DNA from: Siphonodentalium dalli | Lineage: Eukaryota; Mollusca; Scaphopoda; Gadilida; Siphonodentaliidae | Length of the DNA: 64,000 nt | Assembly: GCA_032622095.1 (NCBI GenBank) | Contig: CP136064.1 | Span: forward strand, 41,627,912 to 41,691,911 | Direction: 5' to 3' | Part shown: piece after piece, positions 42,450 through 53,030 of the stretch | Layout of the letters: each line of letters starts with the position of its first letter | How positions within the stretch are numbered: the stretch's first letter is position 1 | The notes under the pieces: generated by a model | Told to the model about the DNA's origin: nothing | What the model saw: only the letters and a program-made list of their open reading frames with translations | Databases searched by the model: none | Made by a program: the position numbers and the translations under genes

Positions 42450-42892
42450 TTAAGCTCCATGAAGCCCAATAGAAAACAATGGAAATAATAAACATTGGTC
42501 TCTTAAACACTCATTATTTGGGTTGCAACCTAACAATCAAAACTCACAATCTAGTTCAAATAGTGCTTGGAAAGATGGAGTGTATTATTTGCTGAATTTG
42601 TGATGATTACTTTCTATGAACTTTTTGATTTTCGATTTATTATTACTGATACATGTACAAGAGAAAATGTGCATGGTACCAGAATTCAAGGATCTCTTTT
42701 GCTTCCCAGAGTAAATATTTCTCAAATCATTGTTATTGGCTATTGACAGTTTTCCCAACTATGCAAGATAGCGTTGTTGTTTTTTTTAAAAGCAACATTA
42801 TTTACTCTGTATGAGATCAGCCCCGTCATATGAAACACTGAGCCTTTTTTCGGACTCCTGCCATTTACAAAAAAACCCTTTCATTTATTATT
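42450..42892. other. Spacer
   Basis: No gene or repeat recognised. Confidence 0.4.
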
Positions 42893-43331
42893 ATACCCCC
42901 ACTTTCGAAGAAAATGGGGGGTATACTGGATTGACTGCGTCTGTCCGTCACACTTTCTCCCTCCTTGTGTCCGTCCGTCCGACCTCATAACTCGAACAAC
43001 TATGAACCGATTTCAATTTTTTGTATGCAATCTCCTTAGGACCGCCTCTCCGCATGATGCTAATTGCGGTGCGGTCCGACTTTCTTTTTTTAAGTTACGC
43101 CTTACTTTTCGACTTATTTTGACTTAGAAAATTCTGTCCGACTTAATAACTTTAACAAATATGAACCGATTTCAATCATTTTTGGTATACATGCTTCTCA
43201 CAACACCCTCTCTACATGATGAGGCTCCGGGTTGGATCAGACTGTTTTTCCTAACATTACACTTCATTTTCGACTTTGTTGGGTTTACGGATAATGTGGG
43301 TTGAATTTCCTAGCACGCGAATGCACACCTC
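42893..43331 (+). mobile_element. TATACCCCC/GGGGGGTATA hairpin-led element
   Basis: It opens TATACCCCCACTTTCGAAGA with the complementary AATGGGGGGTATACTGG, then GTCCGTCCGTCCGACCTC. Two degenerate units follow with AACTATGAACCGATTTCAAT and CTCTMCATGATG. It is the plus-strand relative of 10480-11008. Its right end abuts the LINE insertion site. Confidence 0.65.
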
Positions 43332-43337
43332 TTGTTA

Positions 43338-44402
43338 TTATTATTATTATATTTAGATTTAAAAATGCATTAGACAGTAAATTAGTTTCAATGCGCTTTA
43401 CAATAGAAATACAGTTTAAAACAAAGAGATAACACAATGTGGATACTAAAAGATATGTGAGTTTAAAAGAGGCGAAGGAGAATTAAAATACTACCTAAAA
43501 ACAGCTACGTACATAGCTAAAAAGTAACAAATCACGAATCTGGAATATATGAAAAATTAGTGAATCAAAAATAAGTGCGAATAATGTCAATTTGGCAACT
43601 GAAAACATTGACGAAACAGATATGTTTTCAGCAACTTTTTAAAACTTTGAACAGAGTGACAGTGCCTGATGTTCATTGGCCGTTTGTTCCATAGCGCGAT
43701 GGACACTTCCTGGAAGCATAACTTTCCATGCTTATTGTTCGGTTTGCCGCCGATGGTATTCAGGTGGAATCCGGTGGTGTTGGACCGAGTTATTCCTCCC
43801 GATCTCACTTAAAACATGTCCGTGATATAATCAGGTGTTTCCATGTGGAGAGATTTGAACACAATTACAGCGCATTTAAACTGAATCCTAAATCTGAATG
43901 TCATGATGTGCTCTTGGATTAGAAATTGGGTTATATGATCATATTTACATTTATTATTCATTAAGCGAACACAATTGTTTATAAAATTGTCGATCTTATC
44001 CACATTCTCCTGAGTGATGGTAGTCAATACGTGATACAATCAGCGAAAGCACAGCATGTTTCATTGCTTCTTTTGTAAGATGTGATCTGATTCTTCTTAA
44101 ACATCGCAAGTGGAAATAACAGACACCATTGTGTCCATTGTCATATTGGAATCAAAATATGCACCTAGGTTTCGAATTTGCTTTGATGAAGAAATGATGC
44201 TATCACCAAGTTGTATGTCGAAGCTGGAATCAACACAACCATTCACTTCTGCTGAAAGTGAATTAAGGTGATATTTGGAGGCTATGACCAGAAATTCGGA
44301 TTTATCATCATTCAGCTTTAATTTGTTATCAAGCATCCAGTTTTTGACATCACAGAAACATGTTTCTAAACAACGTTTATTCCTGATGTTTACTGCTTCA
44401 GT
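43338..44402 (-). mobile_element. Second, degraded LINE with TSD
   Basis: Minus-strand element with a 3' (TAA)n tail (from 43338) and a 6-bp repeat TTGTTA at 43332-43337 and 44403-44408. It is 5'-truncated. The tail sequence (GCGCATTGAAACTAATTTAC) differs from the LINE at 27928, so it is another family of the same kind. Confidence 0.72.
43587..44395 (-). pseudogene. LINE reverse transcriptase fragment, frameshifted
   Basis: Three consecutive minus-strand frames cover the post-catalytic region. They are CFCDVKNWMLDNKLKLNDDK, SEFLVIAS and SSSKQIRNLGAYFDSNMTMD (44395-44097); then NFINNCVRLMNNKCKYDHIT (44039-43809); then GFHLNTIGGKPNNKHGKLCF, WNKRPMNIRHCHSVQSFKKL, LKTYLF (43808-43587). Order and motifs are those of CR1/L2-like elements. 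Frame breaks near 44090 and 43808 make it a pseudogene. Confidence 0.78.
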
Positions 44403-44404
44403 TT

Positions 44405-44885
44405 GTTAAAAAACATGGTTGCCAGCAGCCATCTTGGATTCTAAATTTGAACCCATTGGCACACCCCGCAGCCCGCATTTATTGGAGAATTGATTTTAAT
44501 ATTTACATGCATGCCTCTAGATGGGAGCTATCAAATTCAAAAATTGTCAATGAAAAACATGGCTGCCGTCAGCCATCTTGGATTTTACTCTTTGCATGAC
44601 TAAATCCTTTGGCACACCCTACAGACCACATCCCTCATCTGATGATCACCGAACTTCATTTGGATCCTCGGGATGACCTCCAGATGGGAGCCTCCTATTT
44701 TGACTGAAATTCGTTGTAAAACATGGCCGCCAGTGACCAACTTGGAATTTACTCTTTGTATGAATAAATCCTTTGGCACACCCTGCAGACCACATCCCTC
44801 ATCCGATCATCACCGAACTTCATATGGATCTTCAGAGTGACCTCTAGATGGGAGCCTCCTATTTTGACCGCAAATTGTTAGAATT
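44405..44885. repeat. About 165-180-bp tandem repeat (AACATGGCTGCC unit)
   Basis: Units share AAACATGGCTGCCAGCAGCC, ATCTTGGATTTTACTCTTTG, CCTTTGGCACACCCTGCAGA, CCACATCCCTCAT and CTCCAGATGGGAGC; about 2.5 copies. Confidence 0.85.
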
Positions 44886-45089
44886 GTATATGGAACTTCA
44901 GCATGACTTCTTCTTTATCATTCTTTTCATTGCTCAGCAAAAAATTATCTCCTCCCCAAGTTGAGCTACATTGTCATTGACACTGTCATTATTATGCCTA
45001 CCATGTGAGAAATTACTGATACAAAGTTCACCAGAATCATCATAGACGATAGACATGTCATGTCTATGGAATGACTGTTGAAATATATA

Positions 45090-45860
45090 TGCAGGTATGC
45101 ATATAGCTGGATGGTCATTGGTGGTTATATGAAGTGCCCTTGTGGTCATGGTAGTATATGTGATGTATATGCATCTCTATCGTGACTTTGTCATTGGTGG
45201 ATGTATAGATATACAGAGAGTAGCTGTATGATCATGGATGGGATAGTATATATCAACTATCTGAATTATCATGGGCGATGTGTATATGCACATCTGGAGT
45301 GTATGAATGGTCATGCAGGGTATTGGTATATCCATTGGTGAGGTGTATATGTATACCTGTATTGACTAGGGCAATGAGTGGGTGTATATGTATATCTTAA
45401 GTGGGTATATGGTCATGGGTGTGAAGAAAAGGTATACAGTGAGTATATCCGATCTCCTTTCAGCTTACTATCCAATTAATGTGAATTTATGTGTGATATT
45501 TAGCTCAATTCTATATTTTGGCCCCATAGAATTACAGATTCTTAAAAGAAATATTGTTCATGAATTGGAGCAATTTGATTGGCCGGTTTATAATGCTATA
45601 TCTAGAATGTCTGTATGGTCAATGTTGTTGTGTCGATGAATACCTGGAGTGATTCTATAATAGACATTGGTGGAGTGTGTATGTACATTGTATATATTTA
45701 TTGGCTATATGGTCGTGTATAAAGCGAGTGGCCACATTGTCATTTGTGTGGTGTTTATGTATATATGACATGATTGTATGGTCCTGGGTGAGTTGTACAG
45801 TTAGACCTTTGGTGGCTATCACTTTCCAGATTAACTCAAGTATATGTTAATCGATTGGGA
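45090..45860. repeat. Degenerate GTATATGTATA/GGTCAT minisatellite
   Basis: Loose repeats of TGGTCATGGGTG and GGTGTATATGTATATC roughly every 50-60 bp with strong divergence. ORFs inside reflect this composition. Confidence 0.6.
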
Positions 45861-47248
45861 GGTAATGTCAGAGAGTTCTCCATCTTTGTGTCCTTTTATA
45901 TGCACAATGGAGGAAACGGTTTTCCTGACATTAGTCAATCAATCTTGATGGCCCAGAATTTGATGTTATTAAGCAGTTTTTCACTAATATTCTCCTTGTT
46001 TTACTTTCTAAAAGGCCTTCTGGTCCACCTGCCAGTGCAGTGCGCTTGCTATTTCTCCATCATTCTAGTGTGCTAGGTGAGGGATCACCTACCCTTATAG
46101 ATGTGTTACCTGGTCTGACAACCACTTACCTATAATGGTAACAAATGGTTACACATGTTATTGGGCCAGAGAACATGTAGGCCCATAATTAAAATTAATT
46201 ATTCCCCTCTCAGTTCAGTTTCAGAGTTCTACTCATTTCCATTCAAAATCATGGCCATAATCCCATAAAAATGTTCGGCAAAATTACATACTGCCTGATT
46301 TAAAATGAAATTGTGCCACATAAGGTACTGGGACAACCCGAAGTGAACATTTAGTTGTCAGTTGATTAAATAACATGTTTAATAACCAAGTGAATCACAA
46401 TGTGCTACCTTTACAGAAGAAATAACCAAGTGAATCACAATGTGCTACCTTTACAGAAGAGCAGAGAATAATGTCTGGGATATATTTTAAAATATCAACT
46501 TTTCTAACAAATTTTGTGGACATTTTGCAAGCCAGCTTGAGTATATCTCAGTGTGACGCATTTAAGATGGATCAAAACAATAAACACCAAAGATGGTTCC
46601 ATTTTACTTGAAAAAATTGTCCAAACCTGAAAAGCTATTTTTTGCCGATTTTCAGAGAAATTCCAATAATTATGGTAATGTAATAGTAACACTTATCCCA
46701 GATGCATCATACATGTTAGTATTCAATGTTATGTGACAGAACAACCAATTTTATTCATTATCCACAACTTTTAAGCGATTGCATGGCACGCTGGGACAAT
46801 ATTTACCATTTTCCATATTTTGGCTGCCATTTTGACAGCCATCTTTAGCCAGTGACAATTTTGGTTCCATTGAGTTGAAATATTCGTGAGTATTGGTATG
46901 CCTCATTAACTTTGCACAGTTCTCATTTCTTGTTGAACTATGACTAGAATCACAATGGTGATTTTTGGTGAAATTTCATACCGCATTCTGTAAAATCTAA
47001 TTATTGAGGATCGGAAGGGTCTGGGATGCCAAGGTTGATATATTTCATTGCTCCAGCTATCAGTTAACACGAACAATAAAAAATAGTCACATTTCCAAAC
47101 CAGTTCCATACAGAAGAAACTGATCTAGAAGATATTAGTGAAAAAACGTCAAATTTTCCACTTACGCCTGCCATTTTGACGGCCATCTTGGACGGGGAGT
47201 TCCAATTTTGCCCTGAGAATGTTCCATTATATCTTGCAGAGTCATACT
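45861..47248. other. Spacer with a 40-bp exact tandem duplication
   Basis: AATAACCAAGTGAATCACAA, TGTGCTACCTTTACAGAAGA occurs twice (46381-46420 and 46421-46460). GCTGCCATTTTGACAGCCAT and GCCTGCCATTTTGACGGCCA motifs lie at about 46823 and 47167. No gene was recognised. Confidence 0.55.
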
Positions 47249-48261
47249 TAGGGTAATGGGGGCATAATGCGACGCGGGGCATAATGCGACAGACGGTCGT
47301 TGTCAGGTCGTATGATTTTTCCATGACTGAAGTTGAATCGCACATTTATTATTTTAGTAAGACCAATCATAGAAGTGAACATCCCAATTGGACCGACATC
47401 ATTATGACTGTTTTAATCTCACATGCGAAACGCCGGAGTATGGGTACCCACATTTGGTGACCCCCTTTTTGAATAGTTTATAACTTCCGGTAGGTCTTGT
47501 ACATGTTAAAACGAGAACATCTTACCACTACCACCAAAGCTACATGCGTATTTTGGTAAAGTAAGACGAGTTATATAGTAAGTTGATCAGTTCTATGTAC
47601 ATTGGTTATTCACATTCACTCATATTTGGGGGAGAGACAGGTTGTCTGGTTGTGGGGCATAATGCGACACTCGGGTACAACCAGTACGAGAAAAAAATAT
47701 GATTAGGCATATCGCAAATAAAACCTGGAAAAATAAATCTTATCGTAACCTTAGTTCAAAAGAAAAGAAATAAAAACACATATTCGATCATTCCCAAACA
47801 TTAAAACATGATATAGATAAATAATTATTGTTAACCCTACCCCGGCCATTTTCCTGAAATCAAAACTGTATGGTGCTATTTTACCCGCCATATAAATCAA
47901 TAAAATGTCTCATTGGTCTGCTGCTATGACTTTAAATAACGATTATACATTCTTTCAATCCACAAAAGAAAAGAAACTGCAGACCGTCTTGCATTTATTA
48001 GGTTCGGTATATGCTGATGTTGTAATGTCAAATGTGTCGCATTGTACCCCGTGTATGGGGCATAATGCGACGGATTGGGTACGTCGACGGGGAGTAATGT
48101 TGTTCAGAAATTGGTGCTTCCCAGGCAAGTGTGAGTATTAATATATATAGTGGAAATATTTATCTAACTTTTAGTTTAATAATGTGTGCCCTTCCATCGT
48201 TTTTAGTGGCATGATGGGGTCTAATGTGCTTATGTGTCGCATTATGCCCCACATTACCCTA
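47249..48261. mobile_element. TAGGGTAATG TIR element with GGGGCATAATGCGAC repeats
   Basis: The ends TAGGGTAATGGGGGCATAAT and its complement-like partner carry GGGGCATAATGCGACA. The 15-mer or its complement recurs about six times (47257, 47275, 47656, 48018 diverged, 48056, 48233). TACT borders both ends. A short plus frame at 47905-48141 is not recognised. It is a non-autonomous DNA transposon of unknown superfamily. Confidence 0.75.
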
Positions 48262-48830
48262 CTGTATATATGCCTAATTTTAAATCACAGATTACATTGT
48301 AAGATTAATTGTGACATTTAATAAATCATATAATAACGAAACGCTCTTTAAATTCGGAAAACCCCTTAACAGAGGGAATAAAATGCATAATACATGTATA
48401 CCGGTAGGCCTACTTCAAAATCTGGCACAGGCTTATAAACCGACATATATATATCGTATCACATGCAAAGACGAAGTAAATCGATTTCCGATAGCGGGTA
48501 CATCACATCCGAAAAGCATACACGTAGCCTATGTCAGTTGGTTCAGCAGCACTAACAACAATCACAGAATATAACACGCAATAGATGATAGATTCTATTA
48601 GATCTCAATCAGCCCATACACACGAGAATCAGAATCATTCATTTGAATTTTGTTAAATTGTCAAATTCCCCCCAAATTAATTACCATAGGCTATATTAGT
48701 ATATACTTCCTCCATATTTACGTTTCATATTTTCACAATATGGGCATGCACATTTGGTGCCTATAAGTCCTTTTTACGTGACTGCATCCCACCATGCATA
48801 ATTTAAGCCTACTGTATATAACGTCTAGTG
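48262..48830. other. Spacer upstream of the zinc-finger gene
   Basis: No gene recognised. Confidence 0.4.
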
Positions 48831-48839
48831 GACCGCCAA

Positions 48840-48986
48840 GGTCTCACGGACCTCACGCGCCCGGCGTACCGGTACCGTAATGTGACGTTGAACTACGTAC
48901 ATCACGAGTTGCAACGTAAACCGATTTCTATATAACCTGTACCGGTTGTAAGTTTAGAAGGACTTATATAGGTTGTCAGTTTAGAG
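48840..48986 (+). promoter_or_regulatory. Candidate promoter of the zinc-finger gene
   Basis: A locally CpG-richer stretch (ACGCGCCCGGCGTACCGG), a TGACGT CRE-like core near 48881 and CTATATAACC near 48928, about 60 bases before the ATG. TATA-like placement fits a start site near 48955. No acceptor is evident, so the gene may be wholly intronless. Confidence 0.4.
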
Positions 48987-50495
48987 ATGGACTCAAAGAG
49001 AGAACACTGTCAATTCTGTGAGAAGTCTTACAGCAGCCGTGGTAGTCTTTGTCGTCATGTGCGCACATTCCACAAGAGATCTGGATTCTATCTGTGCTTG
49101 GACTGTCATTATATTTACAAACGGAAGGAGTACCTTGATAAACACAACTGCAAAGGTATCGGGTGCTATTCTCAGTCCACAAAGTCATCGGATAACCATT
49201 CAGAAAGCACAAGTGTTGTTTCAAATCAACTCGAGAACGAGGCGCACATTGAAACACATGTAACCGATGAACCATCCGAAGGTTACAGGTCCTGGAGTTT
49301 AAACGCGTGGAGATACGACCCTCTACCCGGAACCATTTTACAATCTGACTTCACCAACGAGCACTTCGCCTCACAAGATGGTGGGGATAGTCCCATCTCG
49401 ACTACAGGTTTAACCTGCCTAGGCATTAACCAAAATAAGAGAAATGATTATCCACAAGACATGAAACAAGATTGCGATTCTGGTGCCAATATTTTAGAGA
49501 CACAGGAATATGTTTTCGATGCATTGGATGAAGCAAGACCTGATTTTGACCAAGTGTCTTCAACGAACGGTTGGTTGTTTTCAGAAGATCATTCCGATGA
49601 ACATGATGCTACATCTATCAGTCAGCGTTGCCTGGATGAAACCGCGGCAATTTCTGAAGCCGTTGTCTTGAATGAACCGGAATCGGACTGGTCATGTGGT
49701 AATTCTAGTCAAAGTTCCTGTGATAATTTTGTCGTGTTCGAAATGGACGCCGATTACCCGGAGGTTATGCTGAGCAATAACGGTCACGTAATGCTAACTG
49801 AAAAGGACAATGAAGATAACGAACTTTTGTGTGAAAAATACGTACACAATCGAAATTCCAGCATTGTAAAATCTGTTGGTAATGGGGCTGGGATTCTATC
49901 CGACGTTGGAACAGAACGAGTGGATAACACTAATGATACCTGCATCACAAACTTAGAAACAGACGGCACAATAATCGGATATTCGTACGCCCAAACTTCT
50001 GGACAAGTACCAAGTGTCGCATATATAAATTCTGAAGATATTTTAGAGAATAATAACAGGCAGTTACCGCCTATGAATAGGAGTTCGTCACCTTCACATA
50101 CACTAGATAGTAATAACTTTGAATGTGAATCTTCTAGCGACCAAATAATTAATTCTGCTGCCGATGCGATGGAACCCAAACTTCTGGACAAGAATGTGGA
50201 AATAATTAATTCCAATGCCGATGAGAAGGAACCTTCGACAAATGAAGCTTCGTCACAAACAGTCACAGACAAAATCGTTAACTCTCAGAGAAACATTGAG
50301 TGTGAGGGTAATACTGGTGACAAAAAGTACAGGTGCAACCATCAAGGCTGTCATCGTACTTACTCACAGAGGTCTGGTCTTTATCGACACGATCGGATCA
50401 TCCACAGAAAAGAAGGATTCTATATATGTGGTGGGTGCACGACTGTCTACAGCCGAAGAGAGTACTTGAAACGTCACAGATGTGAATCGAAATAA
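48987..50495 (+). CDS. Zinc-finger protein with C2H2-C2HC modules at both ends
   Basis: A single 502-residue frame. At the N-terminus a classical finger (C8, C11, H24, H29) is followed by a C2HC-type finger (C37, C40, H53, C55; GFYLCLDCHYIYKRKEYLDK). At the C-terminus the same pair recurs: C450, C455, H468, H473, then C481, C484, H497, C499 (GFYICGGCTTVYSRREYLKR). Residues 60-440 form an acidic, Ser/Asn/Glu-rich, probably disordered linker with a small internal repeat (INSAADAMEPK, INSNADEKEPS). Probably a nuclear DNA-binding regulator; no named ortholog is recognised. ATG 48987 is the first in frame and directly precedes finger 1. The open frame and intact fingers argue for a real gene and against a retrocopy, and codon content differs clearly from the flanking AT-rich DNA. 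An antisense ORF at 49784-50272 is a shadow. Confidence 0.9.
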   Translation: MDSKREHCQFCEKSYSSRGSLCRHVRTFHKRSGFYLCLDCHYIYKRKEYLDKHNCKGIGCYSQSTKSSDNHSESTSVVSNQLENEAHIETHVTDEPSEGYRSWSLNAWRYDPLPGTILQSDFTNEHFASQDGGDSPISTTGLTCLGINQNKRNDYPQDMKQDCDSGANILETQEYVFDALDEARPDFDQVSSTNGWLFSEDHSDEHDATSISQRCLDETAAISEAVVLNEPESDWSCGNSSQSSCDNFVVFEMDADYPEVMLSNNGHVMLTEKDNEDNELLCEKYVHNRNSSIVKSVGNGAGILSDVGTERVDNTNDTCITNLETDGTIIGYSYAQTSGQVPSVAYINSEDILENNNRQLPPMNRSSSPSHTLDSNNFECESSSDQIINSAADAMEPKLLDKNVEIINSNADEKEPSTNEASSQTVTDKIVNSQRNIECEGNTGDKKYRCNHQGCHRTYSQRSGLYRHDRIIHRKEGFYICGGCTTVYSRREYLKRHRCESK

Positions 50496-50732
50496 TTCTT
50501 CTATATTGAATTAGTAAAAACTCTAGATTAAAGGGATTCAGAACAAGCAACCACCATATGACCATATATCTCACGAAATTTCGCGTCAGCTCACAACTGA
50601 ACATTGCTTTCATGATTTAATTCGGAAATGTTAATTATTTATGCAACATAATGTCAATTTTTTTCATTAATGATTACTAAATTATTAACTTAATTAGGGC
50701 CAATTTCATTTCTTTTTTTTCTTAAAAAAAAT

Positions 50733-50738
50733 AATAAA
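50733..50738 (+). terminator. Polyadenylation signal, zinc-finger gene
   Basis: AATAAA 238 bases after the stop codon, followed by AT-rich sequence. Confidence 0.5.
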
Positions 50739-50761
50739 GTCATGTCTCTTAAACATACACT

Positions 50762-51065
50762 CAGGGTTCCAGACCTTCAGTTACACCAAGCATAAAAAAT
50801 CTGACTTAACATCATTTTTTGCTTTGTTTTGTTGAAAAAAATGTTGGAAAACAAATATGACATATCAACTAGAGATATAATATACCAAAGAACACCAATT
50901 TGTTACTGAAAACTTAACAATTGATATAATTTTTGATGTCCTTCTAAAATATCAAACAAAACAGCTTCTTTAAAAGTTGAAATCCTTGTTCCAGATACAT
51001 TATTTTATATACTCAAATCTGAATAAAAAGTTAAATAGGTATTGCAAAAATTAGCCTAGAACCCT
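50762..51065. mobile_element. Possible hAT-like MITE (CAGGGTTC ends)
   Basis: CAGGGTTCCAGA and, inverted, CAGGGTTCTAGG bound a 304-bp AT-rich interior. The flanking octamers CATACACT and AATACATC match only partly, so an old 8-bp duplication is possible. Confidence 0.5.
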
Positions 51066-51127
51066 GAATACATCTTTAACTATTGAAGTCTTCAATTTTT
51101 AATAACAGAAATTGATATAACTCCTCT

Positions 51128-51331
51128 TTAATCCTTCCATAACTAGAGCTTCCAGAAATTTTATGAAAACCCTGTGCCAATGCATTCTCTTATATAATGC
51201 GAGTCTCCCAGAGTCTCCCATACATTGGCCTAACAATATTTATCTTGACATTGTAAACCAATGTATTCTCTTATATATGCGAAGCTTAATATAATACTGC
51301 ACCAGCGCAGCTCCCATCATGAAAGGGTTAA
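51128..51331. mobile_element. TTAA-flanked foldback element, degraded copy
   Basis: It starts TTAATCCTTCCATAACTAGA and ends GCGCAGCTCCCATCATGAAAGGGTTAA (described as CATGAAAGGG-TTAA). Inside are degenerate GCCAATGCATTCTCTTATAT hairpin arms at 51180 and 51257. TTAA borders and CCCTTT ends suggest a piggyBac-like MITE. Confidence 0.75.
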
Positions 51332-52359
51332 GCCATGAGCCCTGATGAGCCTGCATAATTATGGGAGGTTAAAGCGACATCTAGCAATTTATCAAAACAG
51401 AAATTGAATTTCTCTTAAAGATAGTTTATGATCTCTTCCTAGCAAGTTTTATATAGATTCCAGGTATAAAATAATAGATTCAAGGAAATCCTTCTGGAAA
51501 AGCTTCTATCCATAATTTTTAATTTCGATTTTATTTGGAATTTTTCTCATATTAATACAACCTTCTGATGGGACAGGAAAGGGGGCTAGTTTTAACAGAA
51601 ATCTCACAGAAACGTTCTGAGCATACCAAGGGGGAGAACTCTATCTTGTTAGCTCTTGTTGGGAATGCTGAACAAAGCGATTTGTGGGGTTTCATTTCTG
51701 TTTAGATAACTTTTTTCTCTCACAAGGAATTCTCTTAAAATTACAATAAACTGAATTATTTTATAAAAAAGATAATTAGGTAGCCAACATTTTTGTTGAG
51801 AGAAACGTATTTCGGTTGAGAGAAATAAATTTTTATAAATGGGAAAATTATTTAAATTAGGGGAAAATCTTAAGAGAAATAGCTTCTGTGGCAAAGCCAA
51901 ATGGATTACTGCAAAAAAAAAAAATTCACCTTCTCTTTATGTACAGAAGTTAATTTTCTGTTATCGAAATCTAAATTTCTATTTTTAAAAATATATTTCT
52001 CGACAGAAATTTGTTCAGAGATTGAAATCATTTTTTATCTCTTATTTTATGGGAAAAGACCTAAATTTTGAATATATAGGATTCTTTACTAAATGGATTC
52101 TCCCACCCAATTATAAAATTATACATGGAAATGATCTGTTATTTATCTGGAGGGATGTTCAGGTAATATAAGCAGACAACAGACTGGGAACAAATATAAA
52201 TACAAATGCAGAAGAATTCATATTCATGGGTGGGAAATGTTCAGATAGTAAGTTCAACAATCTGAACATTTCCTAAGGGAACGACTCGTCAATGAATATT
52301 AACTTTTATAGAAAGGGTTAACAGACCCAAGGGTCATATTCTAGGCAAGGCATTAGCTA
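51332..52359. other. Spacer with one dispersed repeat
   Basis: The part 52135-52320 (TTATCTGGAGGGATGTTCAG, GGTGGGAAATGTTCAGATAG, GAACGACTCGTCAATGA) recurs at 53215-53400 and inverted at 61900-62050. The rest is AT-rich with no exon. Confidence 0.6.
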
Positions 52360-52570
52360 CATTAATGCCCTAAATAATCGACTCCTTAACCACAGCATAA
52401 TTATGGGTACCTTTTCAAGATTTAGTCGGAAATATGGCTTGTTGCCATTCATCGGAAAGATCTGTGAGAGCTTTCCGATGAATGGCAACAAGCCATATTT
52501 CCAACTAAATCTTGAAAAGTTTCCCATAATTCTGCTGTGGTTGAAGAGTCGATTATTTAGGGCATTAATG
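52360..52570. mobile_element. 211-bp foldback MITE with TA flanks
   Basis: CATTAATGCCCTAAATAATC, CACAGCATAATTATGGGTAC and TATGGCTTGTTGCCATTCAT with complementary right arm; TA at 52358-52359 and 52571-52572. Same family as 33041-33239. Confidence 0.9.
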
Positions 52571-52767
52571 TATCTCGACTAGACTTTTACCAATGAGAGC
52601 ATTAATAATTAGTTAACCCAGAGACCAAACATACTTTTGATGACAAGAGCAGGGTTCTTGATGTAGGGGCTACAACCTCCTTGTCCTCCAGTCACCGATG
52701 TTATTCATATTTTATTTTGGGAAAGTACCCTTCTTGACCATCAATGTTTCAACCACCCCTCCCTAGT

Positions 52768-53030
52768 TCAACCCTTTCATGACGAGAGCTGCAGTGGTGC
52801 AGCATTAAAGATCCTGTGCCAGTGCATATCTTATATATGCGAGTCTCCCATATGAGCCTCGCATATATAAGAGAATGCACTGGCTTACAAGGTGAAATTT
52901 AGTTTGGCCAATGTGTTCTCTTTTATATATTACGAGGATCCCTATACGAGGATCCCTCGCATATATAAGAGAATGCATTGGCACAGGGTTTTCGCAAAAT
53001 TTCAGGAAGCTCCAGTCATTGAAGGGTTAA
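52768..53030. mobile_element. TTAA-type foldback element with two hairpins
   Basis: The left end is TCAACCCTTTCATGACGAGA (TTAA mutated to TCAA) and the right end AGCTCCAGTCATTGAAGGGTTAA. Inside are two head-to-head hairpins with CTTATATATGCGAG arms (52818-52902 and 52905-52985). Confidence 0.8.

Noticed and set aside
47905-48141. 78-aa ORF as the transposase of its element
   Set aside because: Too short, no catalytic motif, and it spans the GGGGCATAATGCGAC repeat.
49784-50272. 162-aa antisense ORF
   Set aside because: It is the opposite strand of the zinc-finger linker, with no independent evidence.
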